Shown: positions 54,615 through 63,186 of the stretch, in pieces
How positions within the stretch are numbered: position 1 is the stretch's first letter
Layout of the letters: each line of letters opens with the position of its first letter
DNA from: Rugamonas aquatica
GTDB lineage: Bacteria; Pseudomonadota; Gammaproteobacteria; Burkholderiales; Burkholderiaceae_D
Assembly: GCF_009380215.1 (NCBI RefSeq)
Contig: NZ_WHUG01000020.1
Span: forward strand, 62,001 to 126,000
DNA length: 64,000 nt
Reading direction: 5' to 3'
Translations under genes and position numbers: made by a program
Notes under the pieces: generated by a model
Told to the model about the DNA's origin: nothing
The model's input: the letters and a program-made list of their open reading frames with translations, nothing else
Databases searched by the model: none

Positions 54615-55301
54615 ATGACCACTACCACCTCCCCTATCGCCATCGCCAGCATCGACGACTGCTGGAACCGCATCGGCGTCATCGGCGACCAAAGCTGCGA
54701 GAAGCTGGAGCAGGCTGTCCACTGCCGCAATTGCGAAGTGTATGCGGGCGCCGCCCAGCGCAACCTTCAGCGCGCCGTCGGCGACGACTACAAGAAAGAC
54801 TGGGCCGCCCACTTCCGCCAGGCCGCCGCCGGCGCGCAGCAGCTCGACGCCTCCTGCCTGGTGTTCCGCATCGGCCGCGAATGGCTGTCGCTGCCGACCA
54901 AAATGTTTGTCTCGGTGGCGCCGCAGGCCAAGCCGCACCGCCTGCCGCACCGCACGGAGCGCGGCTTGAGCGGCATCGTCAACGTCGGCGGCACGCTGTA
55001 TCCCTGCATGTCGCTGGCGGCGCTGCTGGGCATCGACGAAAGCGAGGGCGAAGCCGCCACCAACCGCCACACCTTCGCGCGCCTGCTGCTGACGCAATGG
55101 GAAGACCAGGCCTACGCCCTGCCGGTGGCCGACCTGCACGGCATCCTGCGCTACGCCACCGCCACGGTGCAGGCGCCGGCCGCCACCATCAACAAAGGCC
55201 TGTCGCGCTTCCTGTCCGGCGTGATAGCGCATGAAGACATGCACATCGGCGTGCTCGACTCGGCGCTGATCGGCTACCAACTTGCGAGGACACTGCGATG
55301 A
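54615..55301 (+). CDS. wspD: WspD, CheW-type coupling protein
   Basis: 228 residues. The family-specific N-terminus 'DDCWNRIGVIGDQSCEKLEQAVHCRNCEVY' with four cysteines is the WspD signature and precedes the CheW domain ('CLVFRIGREWLSLPTKMFVSVAPQAKPHRLPHR', 'LSGIVNVGGTLYPCMSLAALLGI'). The cysteines may bind a metal, which is not established. It starts 12 bases after wspC and overlaps wspE by four bases. Confidence 0.94.
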   Translation: MTTTTSPIAIASIDDCWNRIGVIGDQSCEKLEQAVHCRNCEVYAGAAQRNLQRAVGDDYKKDWAAHFRQAAAGAQQLDASCLVFRIGREWLSLPTKMFVSVAPQAKPHRLPHRTERGLSGIVNVGGTLYPCMSLAALLGIDESEGEAATNRHTFARLLLTQWEDQAYALPVADLHGILRYATATVQAPAATINKGLSRFLSGVIAHEDMHIGVLDSALIGYQLARTLR

Positions 55302-57604
55302 GCCAGGACAATAACGGAGACCTCAGCCAGTTCTCCATGCTGGACCTGTTCCGCATGGAGGCGGACAGCCAGACCCAGATCCTCACCGACGGCCTGCTGG
55401 CGATGGAACGCCTGAAGGACGACGCCAGCGCCGTCGAATCGATGATGCGCGCGGCGCACTCGATCAAGGGTGCGGCTTCGATCGTCGGCCTGGAGGTGGT
55501 GGTGCAGCTGGCGCACGGCATGGAGGACGCCTTCATCGCCGCCCAGCACGGCAAGCTGGCGCTCTCGCCCAACCGCGTCGACGTGCTGCTGGCCGGGGTC
55601 GACCTGATACTGCAGCTTTCGCGCCTGCAGGACAGCGGCGTCGACGCCTGGCTGGGCGCCAACTCCGCGCTGATCCGGAAAACGCTGGACGCCATCGCGA
55701 CCATCGCATTCCTGCCCGAGCCGGTCAACCTGCAGGTGGAAGCGGGCCTGGCGCCGCCTGCGCCCGCACCGGCCGCACCCATTGCATTCCCGCCCGGCGA
55801 GCTGCCGGTAGCCGCCGCGCCGTCCGCACCTGCGCCCGATGAAGCTCCGGCCATCGCCACACGCACGCCGGCCGCACTGAAGACGGCGCAGAACTTCGAC
55901 CGTCTGCTGTCGCTGGCCAGCGAGTCGCGCATCAACGCGCACCAGATGCATCCCTTCATCCAGGACATGCAGCGCTTCAAGCGCAACCAGAGCAGCCTGT
56001 TCGCGCTGATCGAGCAGCTGCACGAGGCGATCTCCAACAGCAGCGACGCCGGACTGAAAGAGAAATCCCTGCTGGCGCTGCAAAAAACCCATCCGCTCAA
56101 ACAGTTCGTACTGGAGCACATCGCCGACATCGAAGCCTACGAACGCCGCCTGCTGGCCGTATCGCAAGGCATGGTGGACGAAGTGCTGACGCTGCGCATG
56201 CGTCCCTTCCGCGACGGTGTGCAGGCCTTCCCGCGCATGGTGCGCGACCTGGCGCGCGGCATGGGCAAGGACGTGCGGCTGGAGATCATCGGCGAGGACA
56301 CGCTGGTCGACCGCGACATCCTGGCCCGTATCGAAAGCCCGCTCAACCACATGCTGCGCAACGCCGTCGACCACGGCATGGACACGGCGGAACAGCGCAT
56401 CGCCGTCGGCAAGCCCGGCGCCGGCACCATCGTGCTGGAGGCGAAGCACCGCGCCGGCATGCTCAGTATCGAGATCAGCGACGACGGCAAGGGCGTGGAC
56501 CTGGAAAAAATCCGCGCCCGCGTGATCGACCGCAAAATGGCCAGCGCGCAGATGGCGGCCTCGCTGTCGCCCGCAGAGCTGATGGAGTTCCTGTTCCTGC
56601 CGGCCTTCAGCCTGAAGGAAAGCACCACCGAGATTTCCGGGCGCGGCGTCGGCCTGGACATCGTGCACGAGACCATCCGTTCGCAGAACGGCACCGTGCG
56701 CATCGAATCCGAACTGGGCGTCGGCTTCCGCACCTACATCACGCTGCCGCTGACGCAGTCGATCGTGCGCGCGCTGGTGGTGGACGTCAAGGGCGAGGCT
56801 TATGCTGTCCCCATCGTGCAGGTGGAGCGCGTCATCAAGGTGCCGCAGTCCGCCATCCACACGCTCGAAAGCAAGCAGTTCTTCGATTTCGGCGGCGAGC
56901 ATCTGGGCCTGGTCTCCGCCGCGCAGGTGCTGGAACTGGGCGACACCGACTCCAGCAGCGAAGAGCTGGCGGTGGTGGTCATCGGCAGCGGCGCGCGCCG
57001 CTACGCGCTGGTGGTGGAGGCCATACGCGGCGAACAAAGCCTGGCGGTGCAAGCCATCGATCCGATCTTCGGCAAGATGCGCGACATCGCCGCCGCCGCC
57101 CTGCTCGACGACGGCGAGCCGGTGCTGATCCTCGACGTGCCGGACCTGCTGATCTCCATCGACAAGCTGCTGCACGAAGGCGGCCTGCATCAGCTGACCA
57201 AGTCCGACCAGGCCGAGCGCCGCAAGACCAAGCGCATCCTGGTGGTCGACGATTCGCTCACCGTGCGCGAGATGGAGCGCAAGCTGCTGCTCAGCCGCGG
57301 CTTCCTGGTCGACATCGCCATCGACGGCATCGACGGCTGGAACGTGGTGCGCAGCGGCGACTACGACCTTGTCATCACCGATGTCGACATGCCGCGCATG
57401 GACGGCATCGAGCTGGTGACGCTGATAAAAAAAGACATACACCTGCATAAGCTGCCAGTCATGATAGTCTCTTACAAAGACCGTCCCGAGGACCGCGCAC
57501 GCGGCCTGTCCGCCGGCGCAGACTACTACCTGACCAAGGGCAGCTTCCACGACGAGACGCTGCTGGACGCCGTCAGCGATTTAATTGGAGACGCCCGCAG
57601 ATGA
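55298..57604 (+). CDS. wspE: WspE, hybrid CheA histidine kinase with receiver
   Basis: 768 residues. Domain order: HPt with phospho-histidine H54 ('MRAAHSIKGAASIVG'), a Pro/Ala linker (about 150-190), a dimerisation region, the ATP-binding catalytic domain ('LNHMLRNAVDHGMDTAEQR', 'ISDDGKGVDLEKI', 'GRGVGLDIVHETI'), a CheW-like domain ('SIVRALVVDVKGEAYAVPIVQVERV'), and a C-terminal receiver with D695 ('LVITDVDMPRMDG'). On receptor activation it phosphorylates WspR and WspF. All key residues are present, so it should be active. It overlaps wspF by four bases. Confidence 0.96.
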   Translation: MSQDNNGDLSQFSMLDLFRMEADSQTQILTDGLLAMERLKDDASAVESMMRAAHSIKGAASIVGLEVVVQLAHGMEDAFIAAQHGKLALSPNRVDVLLAGVDLILQLSRLQDSGVDAWLGANSALIRKTLDAIATIAFLPEPVNLQVEAGLAPPAPAPAAPIAFPPGELPVAAAPSAPAPDEAPAIATRTPAALKTAQNFDRLLSLASESRINAHQMHPFIQDMQRFKRNQSSLFALIEQLHEAISNSSDAGLKEKSLLALQKTHPLKQFVLEHIADIEAYERRLLAVSQGMVDEVLTLRMRPFRDGVQAFPRMVRDLARGMGKDVRLEIIGEDTLVDRDILARIESPLNHMLRNAVDHGMDTAEQRIAVGKPGAGTIVLEAKHRAGMLSIEISDDGKGVDLEKIRARVIDRKMASAQMAASLSPAELMEFLFLPAFSLKESTTEISGRGVGLDIVHETIRSQNGTVRIESELGVGFRTYITLPLTQSIVRALVVDVKGEAYAVPIVQVERVIKVPQSAIHTLESKQFFDFGGEHLGLVSAAQVLELGDTDSSSEELAVVVIGSGARRYALVVEAIRGEQSLAVQAIDPIFGKMRDIAAAALLDDGEPVLILDVPDLLISIDKLLHEGGLHQLTKSDQAERRKTKRILVVDDSLTVREMERKLLLSRGFLVDIAIDGIDGWNVVRSGDYDLVITDVDMPRMDGIELVTLIKKDIHLHKLPVMIVSYKDRPEDRARGLSAGADYYLTKGSFHDETLLDAVSDLIGDARR

Positions 57605-58644
57605 AGATCGCCATCGCCAACGATGTCGCCATGGCAGCCGAAGCGTTGCGGCGCGTGGTCGCCAGCACCGCCGAGCACCAGGTGCTGTGGATCGCGCGCA
57701 CCGGCGCGGAGGCGGTACGCATGTGCGCGGACAACCGGCCCGACCTGATCCTGATGGACCTGAACATGCCGGAGCTGGACGGCGTCGAGGCGACGCGCCA
57801 GATCATGGAGCAAAGCCCGTGCGCCATCCTGGTCGTCACCGGCCGGCCGCAGGACAACGTCAACCAGGTGTTCCGCGCGCTGGGCGCCGGTGCGCTGGAC
57901 GTGACGGCGACCCCGGTCCTGCAGGGCCAGCCGGGCGGCGACGCCGAGCTGCTGGCCAAGATCCGCACCATGGACAAGCTGATACGCCACAGCGGCGGCA
58001 GCCAGGCGATGATGCCGCGATCGGCGGCCAACGGCAACGGCCACGGCGCCAACGGCGCGGACGCGGTGGAGCGCGTCACCTCGCTGCTGGCGATCGGCGC
58101 CTCCACCGGCGGCCCGATGGCGGTCTCCAAAATGCTGGCGGGATGGAAGCCGCCGCGCGGCTGCGCGGTGGTGGTGGTGCAGCACATCGACCAGCACTTC
58201 GCCGACAATTTCGCCCGCTGGCTGGGCGAGCAGCTGGAAATGCCCGTGCGCGCCGCCGAGGAAGGCGACGAGCTGGTGGCGGGCACCGTCCTGATCGCAA
58301 AGAGCAACGACCACTTAACGCTGGATCAAAACTATCGACTGCGTTACGATGCAGAGCCGAAGGACTACGCCTACCGTCCGTCGGTCGATGTGTTTTTCCG
58401 TTGCGTGGCGCAGCACTGGAAGGGCGAAGCGGTGGGCGTGCTGTTGACCGGCATGGGCCGCGACGGCGCGGAAGGCTTGCTGGCCATGCGCCGCGCCGGC
58501 CAGGCCACCATCGCCCAGGACCAGGGCAGCAGCGCCGTCTACGGCATGCCGCGCGCCGCCGCGGAGCTGGACGCGGCACAGATGATTTTACCGCTGATGA
58601 AGATCGGACCAGTCTTGCGCAGCACCTTGGGCGGCCGTTCCTGA
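57601..58644 (+). CDS. wspF: WspF, CheB-type methylesterase
   Basis: 347 residues. A receiver domain with D53 ('LILMDLNMPELDG') is joined to a methylesterase with the catalytic Ser168 ('IGASTGGP'), histidine ('VVQHIDQHF') and aspartate ('LLTGMGRDGAEGL'). It removes methyl groups from WspA and so dampens the signal; loss of wspF in Pseudomonas gives constant cyclic di-GMP production and wrinkly colonies. Between the domains lies a Gly/Asn/His-rich linker. All catalytic residues are intact here, so the pathway should be under normal feedback. Confidence 0.96.
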   Translation: MKIAIANDVAMAAEALRRVVASTAEHQVLWIARTGAEAVRMCADNRPDLILMDLNMPELDGVEATRQIMEQSPCAILVVTGRPQDNVNQVFRALGAGALDVTATPVLQGQPGGDAELLAKIRTMDKLIRHSGGSQAMMPRSAANGNGHGANGADAVERVTSLLAIGASTGGPMAVSKMLAGWKPPRGCAVVVVQHIDQHFADNFARWLGEQLEMPVRAAEEGDELVAGTVLIAKSNDHLTLDQNYRLRYDAEPKDYAYRPSVDVFFRCVAQHWKGEAVGVLLTGMGRDGAEGLLAMRRAGQATIAQDQGSSAVYGMPRAAAELDAAQMILPLMKIGPVLRSTLGGRS

Positions 58645-58656
58645 AAGAGAATACTG

Positions 58657-59697
58657 ATGTCAGAAGCACTTGTAGTCCCAACCGATCCGGAACAATCGCT
58701 GACCAGCTTCAAGGTCAGGGTACTGCTGGTGGACGACCAGCTAATCATCGTCGAGGCGGTGCGCCGCATGTTGAGCGACCAGCCCGATATCGAATTCCAC
58801 TACGTGACCGACGCCACGCTGGCGGTGCAGTCGGCGCAGCAGCTGCAACCGACCGTCATCCTGCAGGATCTGGTGATGCCCACCATCGACGGCTTTGGCC
58901 TGATCCAGCTGTACCGCGATCAGGAAGAGCTGCGCAACGTACCGGTGATCGTGCTGTCGGCGAAGGAAGACCCCAAGCTGAAGGCGCACAGCTTCGCCAC
59001 CGGCGCCAACGATTACATGGTCAAGCTGCCGGACAAGCTGGAACTGCTGGCTCGCATCCGCTACCACTCGGGCGCCCACATCAGCCGCCTGCAGCGCGAC
59101 CAGGCGTTCCGCTTTCTGCGCGCGAGCCAGAAGCAGCTGGCCGACGCCAACATCGAGCTGCAAAAGCTGGCGGCGCTCGACGGCCTGACCGGCATCGCCA
59201 ACCGCCGCCGCTTCGACGACACCATGCGTATCGAATGGCAGCGCGGCCAGCGCGACAAGAAGCCACTGACGCTGCTGTTGTGTGACGTAGATTTCTTCAA
59301 ACTGTATAACGACAGCTTCGGCCACCTGGCGGGCGATTTGTGCCTGAAAAAAGTGGCAGCTGTCCTGACCGAACATTTAAAGCGACCGGCCGACCTGGCC
59401 GCGCGCTACGGCGGCGAGGAATTCGCGATTATCCTGCCGGAGACACCACTGACTGGGGCACTGATCGTGGCCGAGTCGTGCCGCCGTCACCTGGAACAGC
59501 TGGCCATCGAGAATCCGCAGGCCGATACCGAGTTCTCCACCGTGACCATGTCGATAGGCGTGGCCAGCGTGGTGCCGTCGGCATCGTCCAGCGTCGATCA
59601 GCTGATCCAGCAAGCCGACCAGGCACTGTACGCCGCCAAGCGCAGCGGCCGTAACCGCGTGGTGAACGCGGAAGACCTGCCTGGTCTCCCAACCTGA
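58657..59697 (+). CDS. wspR: WspR, diguanylate cyclase response regulator
   Basis: 346 residues. Receiver domain with phospho-acceptor D71 ('ILQDLVMPTIDGFG'), a helical stalk ('QKQLADANIELQKLAALDGLTG'), and a GGDEF domain with the active signature 'RYGGEEFAIILPE'. Five residues before it, 'RPAD' is the RxxD inhibitory site that binds the product. It makes cyclic di-GMP from two GTP when phosphorylated by WspE, driving surface attachment and matrix production. Both the active site and the I-site are intact, so output should be high but feedback-limited. It is the last wsp gene; ppnP follows after 24 bases. Confidence 0.97.
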   Translation: MSEALVVPTDPEQSLTSFKVRVLLVDDQLIIVEAVRRMLSDQPDIEFHYVTDATLAVQSAQQLQPTVILQDLVMPTIDGFGLIQLYRDQEELRNVPVIVLSAKEDPKLKAHSFATGANDYMVKLPDKLELLARIRYHSGAHISRLQRDQAFRFLRASQKQLADANIELQKLAALDGLTGIANRRRFDDTMRIEWQRGQRDKKPLTLLLCDVDFFKLYNDSFGHLAGDLCLKKVAAVLTEHLKRPADLAARYGGEEFAIILPETPLTGALIVAESCRRHLEQLAIENPQADTEFSTVTMSIGVASVVPSASSSVDQLIQQADQALYAAKRSGRNRVVNAEDLPGLPT

Positions 59698-59721
59698 ATC
59701 GAACCTAGGAAAAACAGCAGT

Positions 59722-60036
59722 ATGAGTGCTCAATTTGATCAAGTCAGCGTCGTCAAGAAATCGAACATCTACTTCGACGGCAAATGCGTTTCGCACAATG
59801 TGATTTTCGCCGACGGCAGCAAGAAAAGCGTCGGCGTGATTTTCCCGTCCAGCCTGACCTTCAACACCGGTGCGCCGGAAACGATGGAGATCATCGGCGG
59901 CGTATGTAAGGTGCGCCTGGCCGGCGCCAGCGCATGGCAGACCTACGCGGCGGGCCAGCAGTTCAACGTGGCCGCCAATTCGAGTTTCGATATCGAGACC
60001 GTCGAGACGGTCGATTACGTTTGCCACTTCGGCTAA
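59722..60036 (+). CDS. ppnP: Pyrimidine/purine nucleoside phosphorylase PpnP (YaiE/DUF1255)
   Basis: 104 residues. A single cupin-type barrel: 'VSVVKKSNIYFDGKCVSHNVIFADGSKKSVGVIFP', 'ETMEIIGGVCKVRL' and 'QQFNVAANSSFDIETVETVDYVCHF' are the conserved family blocks. PpnP splits several nucleosides with phosphate to a base and ribose 1-phosphate. It lies 24 bases past wspR before a strong terminator and so is probably on the Wsp transcript, though an own promoter cannot be excluded. Its place here may be chance, or it may recycle nucleosides. Confidence 0.93.
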   Translation: MSAQFDQVSVVKKSNIYFDGKCVSHNVIFADGSKKSVGVIFPSSLTFNTGAPETMEIIGGVCKVRLAGASAWQTYAAGQQFNVAANSSFDIETVETVDYVCHFG

Positions 60037-60044
60037 CGCGATAC

Positions 60045-60068
60045 AAGGCGGGCCTGGCCCGCCTTTTT
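60045..60068 (+). terminator. Rho-independent terminator after ppnP
   Basis: AAGGCGGG and CCCGCCTT pair around a five-base loop and run into a five-base U-tract. It closes the Wsp-ppnP transcript. It touches the stop codon of the convergent murB gene, whose transcript may share it. Confidence 0.85.
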
Positions 60069-61096
60069 CAAATGAAGACCGGCTCCGGTTCCAGCAGCAC
60101 GCCATAGCGCGCCTGCACATCCGCCTGGATCGCGCGCGCCAGCGCCACCACATCGGCGCCTTGCGCGCCGCCGTTATTCACCAGCACCAGCGCCTGTTTC
60201 GGGTACACGCCCGCAGCACCCAGGTTGCGCCCCTTCCATCCGCACTGGTCGATCAGCCAGCCCGCCGCCAGCTTTTCGCTGCCATCAGGCTGCGCGTGAT
60301 GAACCAGCGCCGGGAAGCGCTCCAGCAGCGCCGCGCATTGCGCGCCCGTCACCACGGGGTTCTTGAAGAAGCTGCCGGCGTTGCCGATCACCGCAGGATC
60401 GGGCAGCTTGCGGCGGCGGATCGCGATCACCGTGTCGGCCACCTGCTGCGCGCTCGGCGCGGCGATGCCCTGCTCCGCCACCGCCTGCGCCAGTTCCGCA
60501 TAGCGCAGATTGGGCTGCCACTGCTTGGGCAGCGCGAAGCAGACGTCGACGATGATCAGGTGGCGGCCATCGTCCTGCTTAAAGATGCTGTCGCGGTAGC
60601 CGAAGCGGCAGGCCGCGGCATCCATCGTGCGCGTGCTTGAGGTGGATGGATCGAACACGGTCACGCTGTGGAACACGTCCTTGGTTTCGAGGCCGTAGGC
60701 GCCGATATTCTGGATCGGCGCCGCGCCCACCGTGCCTGGGATCAGCGACAGATTTTCCAAACCGCCCAAGCCCTGCGCCAGCGTCCACTGCACGAACTCG
60801 TGCCAGTTCTCGCCGGCCGCCGCGCGCACGTAGTGGTGATGTTCGTCGCTGGCCAGCACCTCGCGGCCTTGCAGCGCGATGTGCAAAACCAGTCCGGGAA
60901 AGTCCTTCGTCAGCAGCAAATTGCTGCCGCCGCCGAGCACCAGCTTCGGCAAAGAAACCCAGGCGGCATCAGCAAAAACGCCGAGCAGTTGCTCTGTTTT
61001 TGTCACGCGCAAATACGCGTGCGCGCTCGCCGCGATGCCGAAGGTGTTGAGGGACTGCAATGGGAACTGGTATTGGATGGGGAACTGTGGATGCAT
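60068..61096 (-). CDS. murB: UDP-N-acetylenolpyruvoylglucosamine reductase
   Basis: 342 residues, type I MurB as in E. coli. It reduces the enolpyruvyl group with NADPH to give UDP-MurNAc, a precursor of peptidoglycan. FAD-binding 'LVLGGGSNLLLTKDFPGLVLHIAL' and 'LIPGTVGAAPIQNIGAYG' are present, as are the catalytic region 'VIGNAGSFFKNPVV' and 'AAGWLIDQCGWKG' of the C-terminal domain. The gene is single, away from the usual mur cluster, as common in betaproteobacteria, and is divergent from yajQ. Confidence 0.97.
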   Translation of the reverse strand: MHPQFPIQYQFPLQSLNTFGIAASAHAYLRVTKTEQLLGVFADAAWVSLPKLVLGGGSNLLLTKDFPGLVLHIALQGREVLASDEHHHYVRAAAGENWHEFVQWTLAQGLGGLENLSLIPGTVGAAPIQNIGAYGLETKDVFHSVTVFDPSTSSTRTMDAAACRFGYRDSIFKQDDGRHLIIVDVCFALPKQWQPNLRYAELAQAVAEQGIAAPSAQQVADTVIAIRRRKLPDPAVIGNAGSFFKNPVVTGAQCAALLERFPALVHHAQPDGSEKLAAGWLIDQCGWKGRNLGAAGVYPKQALVLVNNGGAQGADVVALARAIQADVQARYGVLLEPEPVFI

Positions 61097-61251
61097 GGAG
61101 GAAAAACCTGGGAAATTTGATCGATTATAGAGCGAAACAAGTAAAAAACCAGCGTCGATATGGCGGCGATGGCCCGGTTGTCCGTTAAAATGTCAGTCTT
61201 TGATGAAGTGAGTTTGATTCATGCTGCATGCCACACGAAAAGGAAATAGTT

Positions 61252-61737
61252 ATGCCGTCGTTTGATGTAGTCTCCGAAGCCGATATGATCGAAGTGAAGA
61301 ATGCCGTCGAGCAATCTCAAAAAGAAATCGCCACCCGTTTCGATTTCAAGGGTACGGGCGCCTCTGTCGAGCACAAGGAAAACGAACTGACCGTCGTCGC
61401 CGACTCCGAATTCCAGCTGCAACAGGTCCGCGACGTGCTGACCAATAAACTGTCCAAGCGCAAGGTCGATGTCCGCTTCCTCGAAGACGGCGACATCAAG
61501 AAAATCGGCGGCGACAAGGTCAAGCAAGTGATCAAGATCAAGAACGGCATCGAATCCGACGATGCCAAGAAAATCGTGCGCGTCATCAAAGACAGCAAGA
61601 TGAAAGTCCAGGCGAGCATCCAGGGCGACGCCGTGCGCGTCACCGGCGCCAAGCGCGACGATCTGCAAGCGGCCATGGCCATGCTGCGCAAGGACGTGCC
61701 CGAAATGCCGCTGGAATTCAACAACTTCCGCGACTGA
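61252..61737 (+). CDS. yajQ: YajQ-family nucleotide (cyclic di-GMP)-binding protein
   Basis: 161 residues from the ATG at 61252, the family start ('[22 protein letters not shown]') with AAGGAAA upstream. It has two ferredoxin-like RNA-binding-type folds, with '[27 protein letters not shown]' and '[44 protein letters not shown]'. Homologues in Xanthomonas (XC_3703) bind cyclic di-GMP and affect transcription of virulence genes; E. coli YajQ binds nucleotides and tRNA. It could therefore be one effector of the messenger made by WspR, which is inference. Confidence 0.95.
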   Translation: MPSFDVVSEADMIEVKNAVEQSQKEIATRFDFKGTGASVEHKENELTVVADSEFQLQQVRDVLTNKLSKRKVDVRFLEDGDIKKIGGDKVKQVIKIKNGIESDDAKKIVRVIKDSKMKVQASIQGDAVRVTGAKRDDLQAAMAMLRKDVPEMPLEFNNFRD

Positions 61738-61895
61738 CCTCCTCGCGCGACGCCCGGCGCGGCGTCACAATGCTGTAGTACACATGGAGTAGAATCAAAG
61801 CGGGCTCCATGCAGGTGTACTCACGCGCGACCGCATTTCACGCATAGCGTCGGGCTTTACGCCCGGCAACCAACTTCGGTAGTCTAAGGATAGCA

Positions 61896-63152
61896 ATGAA
61901 ACGTGTTGATGATTTCCGCCTGCGATTTGGCAAAAACGAGTACGTGCCCATCATGGTTGGCGGAATGGGCGTGGATATTTCGACGTCCGAACTGGCGCTG
62001 GAAGCAGCCCGCTTGGGCGGCATCGGCCACATCTCCGATGCGATGGTGGAAGACGTGTCCGATCGCAAGTTCGACACCAGCTTCGTCAAGGACAAGACCA
62101 AGCTCTACAAGTTCAACATCAACAACATGGACAAGTCCGTGGTGCAGTTCGACCTGGAACGCCTGGCCGACGCGCAGCGCCGCCACATCGGCGCCACCAT
62201 GGCGGCGAAGCAAGGCCCCGGCCTGATCTTCGTCAACTGCATGGAAAAGCTGACCATGAACGGCCCGCGCGAAACCCTGCGCACCCGCCTGAACGCGGCG
62301 CTGGACGCCGGCATCGACGGCATCACGCTGTCGGCCGGTTTGCACTTCGGCTCGTTCGCGCTGATGGCCGACCACCCGCGCTTCCGTGAAGCCAAGCTGG
62401 GCATCATCGTGTCATCGGTGCGCGCGCTGCAGATCTTCCTGCGCAAGAACGCCAAGCTGGACCGTCTGCCCGACTACATCATCGTCGAAGGCCCGCTGGC
62501 CGGCGGCCACCTGGGCTTCGGCATGGACTGGGCCGAGTACGACCTGATGACCATCACCCAGGAACTGCTGGACTACCTGAAGGCGGAAAACCTGGACATC
62601 CCGCTGATCGCCGCCGGCGGCATCTTCACCGGCAGCGACGCAGTGCGCTTCCTGGAAGCGGGCGCGGCGGGCGTGCAGGTGGCGACCCGCTTCACCGTCA
62701 CCAACGAATGCGGCCTGCCGGCCAAGGTCAAGCAGGAGTATTACAAGGCGTCGGAAGAAGACATCATCGTCAACGGCGTTTCGCCTACCGGTTATCCGAT
62801 GCGCATGCTGAAGAACACGCCGGCCATCGGCGCGGGCATTCGTCCGGGCTGCGAATCGTACGGCTACCTGCTGGACGCTACCGGCAACTGCGCCTACATC
62901 AATTCGTACAACCGCGAAGTGGCGGCGCATCCGACCGAGAAGAACATCGTGGTCATGGACAAGACCTGCCTGTGCACCCACATGCGCAACTTCAACTGCT
63001 GGACCTGCGGCCACTACACCTACCGCCTGAAGGACACCACGCACAAGAAGGCCAACGGCGAGTACCAGCTGCTGACCGCCGAGCATGTGTTCAAGGACTA
63101 TCAGTTCAGCGTGGACAACCAGATCGCCCTTCCTGAAAAAGAAGAGGTCTGA
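61896..63152 (+). CDS. Nitronate monooxygenase family flavoprotein with Cys-rich C-terminus
   Basis: 418 residues with AAGGAT before the ATG. It shows the 2-nitropropane dioxygenase/nitronate monooxygenase TIM-barrel: 'YVPIMVGGMGVDISTSELALEAARLGGIGHIS' at the FMN-binding start, 'GITLSAGLHF', 'VEGPLAGGHLGFGMDW' and 'IPLIAAGGIFTGSDAVRFLEAGAAGVQVATRF' with the FMN-phosphate loop. The C-terminal 50 residues hold 'CLCTHMRNFNCWTCGHYTYRL', a Cys-x-Cys-x6-Cys-x2-Cys cluster not present in the classic enzymes, likely a metal or Fe-S site. Its substrate is unknown; another member of this family is FabK-like enoyl reductase. Confidence 0.85.
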   Translation: MKRVDDFRLRFGKNEYVPIMVGGMGVDISTSELALEAARLGGIGHISDAMVEDVSDRKFDTSFVKDKTKLYKFNINNMDKSVVQFDLERLADAQRRHIGATMAAKQGPGLIFVNCMEKLTMNGPRETLRTRLNAALDAGIDGITLSAGLHFGSFALMADHPRFREAKLGIIVSSVRALQIFLRKNAKLDRLPDYIIVEGPLAGGHLGFGMDWAEYDLMTITQELLDYLKAENLDIPLIAAGGIFTGSDAVRFLEAGAAGVQVATRFTVTNECGLPAKVKQEYYKASEEDIIVNGVSPTGYPMRMLKNTPAIGAGIRPGCESYGYLLDATGNCAYINSYNREVAAHPTEKNIVVMDKTCLCTHMRNFNCWTCGHYTYRLKDTTHKKANGEYQLLTAEHVFKDYQFSVDNQIALPEKEEV

Positions 63153-63157
63153 ATGAA

Positions 63158-63186
63158 GAACGGCGCTCACTGAGCGCCGTTTTTTT
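63158..63186 (+). terminator. Rho-independent terminator of the nitronate monooxygenase gene
   Basis: AACGGCGCTC and GAGCGCCGTT pair around a three-base loop and are followed by a U-tract. It starts six bases past the stop codon and runs into the stop codon of the convergent gene at 63185. Confidence 0.92.
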
